Positions 62,900 to 64,000 of a stretch of 64,000 bases of DNA are shown piece after piece. The stretch covers positions 1 through 64,000 of the forward strand of contig NZ_BMQM01000004.1 of assembly GCF_014648115.1 (NCBI RefSeq), read 5' to 3'. Positions within the stretch are counted from its first letter, which is position 1; the number at the start of each line of letters is the position of its first letter. This stretch comes from Deinococcus seoulensis. GTDB taxonomy: Bacteria; Deinococcota; Deinococci; Deinococcales; Deinococcaceae. The notes beneath the pieces were generated by a model. The model had not been told where the DNA came from. It was given only the letters and a program-made list of their open reading frames with translations, and ran no database searches. The position numbers and the translations under genes are program-made.

Positions 62900-63577
62900 T
62901 CAGAATTCGCCGTCGGCACTGAAGACCGGGCTGTTCAGGATGGCGTACCCCGTGGCGGTCGCGGCGTCCCCGCGTGTGCCCAGCGTGCCCATGATCGCCT
63001 TCCCGAGCGCCTCGTAGCGGTCCACGCTGGCCTTCCAGTCGGCCGGGTCGAACCGCACGTAATCCTCGTCGGCGCCGGGCCGGTAGCGGCGCAGCGCCGC
63101 GATGTACGCCGCGTGATCCGCGCGGGCCTGCGTGACCTGCCGTGCGTACAGGGTGCCCGTCTGCCCGCCCAGAGAGCTGCGGGCCAGCGCCGCCAGACTC
63201 CCGATCTGCTCTTCCAGGAACGCGTAGGATCGGGGGACGGCGTGCGCGTACAGGGTGCCGCCCCCGGCACGCGTGCCCGCCAGTTCGCTCTCGATGGCGC
63301 GCATCTCGCGGTACTGCCTTCGCAGCGTGTCGATGCGGGCGCTGAGTTTCGGGTTGCCGGTCAGCGTGCGGCGCAGCGCGGCGGCGCGGCACTCCGCCCA
63401 GTTGTAACTGGCGTTGTCCTGATCGACTTCAGACCACGCGCTGATCGTCAGGGTGGCGTAGGTGCCGCTGTCCACGGCGTTCGCCAGCGCGCAGTTCGCC
63501 GGAGCCTGCGCCCGCGCGGCGCCGGACGCAAGAGTCAGGAACAGGCTCAGCAGGACGGACCGGCGCAGGAGTGTCAT
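62900..63577 (-). CDS. Secreted helical protein of unknown function
   Basis: 225 aa from ATG 63577. Signal peptide (SVLLSLFLTLASGAARAQ), then a helix-rich domain with two Cys (NCALA, ECRAA) close to the N-terminus, a layout reminiscent of small periplasmic helical bundles. I cannot name it. TACGCT (63588-63583) lies 5 nt before the start. Open frame continues upstream but crosses that promoter. Confidence 0.68.
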   Translation of the reverse strand: MTLLRRSVLLSLFLTLASGAARAQAPANCALANAVDSGTYATLTISAWSEVDQDNASYNWAECRAAALRRTLTGNPKLSARIDTLRRQYREMRAIESELAGTRAGGGTLYAHAVPRSYAFLEEQIGSLAALARSSLGGQTGTLYARQVTQARADHAAYIAALRRYRPGADEDYVRFDPADWKASVDRYEALGKAIMGTLGTRGDAATATGYAILNSPVFSADGEF

Positions 63578-63615
63578 ACCCCAGCGTACCCGGCCCGGTC
63601 TGCGCTGCCTACCGC

Positions 63616-64000
63616 TTACGCCCGGCGTGCCATCCGCGCGATGAAGAACCCATCGATGCCGCCGTCCGGGACGGTCAGCACGCCCGGTCCCGCCGGGACG
63701 GTGGGCACCTCGACGCCCGTCACGGGCTGCGCCTCGAAGTCCGGGTGGGCGTCCAGGAAGGCCTGCACGACCTGCGGTCCTTCCTGTGGCGTGACCGAGC
63801 ACACCGAGTACACCAGCGTCCCGCCGGGCGGCACGAGCGCCGCCGCGTTCGGCAGCATCCGTGCCTGAAGCGCCGCCATTTCCTGCACGGCGTCCGGCGT
63901 GAGGCGCAACTTGATTTCCGGGTGGCTGCGCAGCGTGCCGCTGCCGGTGCAGGGGGCGTCCAGCAGCACCACGGCCGCCGGTTCCAGGGTCAGGGGTTCG
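63616..64000 (-). CDS. RsmB/NOP2-type rRNA m5C methyltransferase, 3' part (cut by window edge)
   Basis: Only the C-terminal 127 codons are inside the window. LLDAPCTGSGTLRSHPEIK contains the PCT motif with the TC-type Cys, and LVYSVCSVTPQE contains the catalytic Cys, both typical of RsmB/RsmF/NOP2 enzymes that make m5C in rRNA. The frame is open through position 64000, so the gene continues beyond the window. Confidence 0.9.
   Translation of the reverse strand, partial: EPLTLEPAAVVLLDAPCTGSGTLRSHPEIKLRLTPDAVQEMAALQARMLPNAAALVPPGGTLVYSVCSVTPQEGPQVVQAFLDAHPDFEAQPVTGVEVPTVPAGPGVLTVPDGGIDGFFIARMARRA

Overview
The window is high-GC bacterial chromosome that fits Deinococcus. Protein content points there: a Thermus/Deinococcus-style leucine and acyl-CoA set, a trehalose/maltose ABC importer, an NRAMP transporter behind a DtxR/MntR-type box, a monothiol bacilliredoxin, and RelA/SpoT. 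The strongest sign is promoter layout. More than twenty genes have a TANNNT -10 box only 5-10 nt before an ATG or GTG, the leaderless architecture known from Deinococcus. I used it to choose many starts. No tRNA, rRNA, CRISPR array, intact insertion sequence or replication origin was seen.

Left third (1-25 kb): a proline-catabolism operon on the minus strand (GntR/FCD regulator, proline dehydrogenase, an unknown 155-aa protein, P5C dehydrogenase) sits beside an AT-richer left edge. Then come a cold-shock protein, an M3 oligopeptidase and a secreted CAP protein. A catabolic block follows (SDR, scoA, scoB, acyl-CoA carboxyltransferase, acyl-CoA dehydrogenase), split by an NAD block (nadE, NiaP-like transporter, pncB, NadM-like adenylyltransferase). 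After two uncharacterised proteins and an esterase comes a bifunctional (p)ppGpp synthase/hydrolase, preceded by a 34-codon leaderless gene.

Middle (25-45 kb): a ferritin-like protein, then a four-gene minus-strand cassette in which every junction is a 4-nt overlap, ending in a HAMP membrane protein without an output domain. I could not assign it to a known system. Next are a bacilliredoxin fused to an immunity-like domain, an rRNA methyltransferase-like gene overlapping mraY, GNAT, rlmH, an rsmI operon opened by a 19-codon leaderless leader ORF, pfkA, a LivJ-type binding protein, and malE-malF-malG with a -35/-10 promoter and two LacI-like operators.

Right third (45-64 kb): an AlbA_2/ATPase-like regulator, DUF3293, truD, a membrane protein next to two 15-bp minisatellites, moaB, a DciA-like zinc-ribbon protein overlapping recF, a hotdog thioesterase, aat, mntH, serA, a CoA-disulfide-reductase-like flavoprotein, a second CAP protein, a class-V aminotransferase, alaX, deoD, two unknowns and a truncated rsmB-like gene at the right edge.

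The window-wide feature no single gene explains is a dispersed miniature element (about 134 bp full length, ten copies or partial copies plus one solo end). It has TACGGAYTCCG-type inverted termini, and most copies are flanked by matching TGA/TGA or TAA/TAA triplets. These look like 3-bp TNA target duplications. Many coincide with stop codons of neighbouring genes, so the element lands exactly at gene ends.
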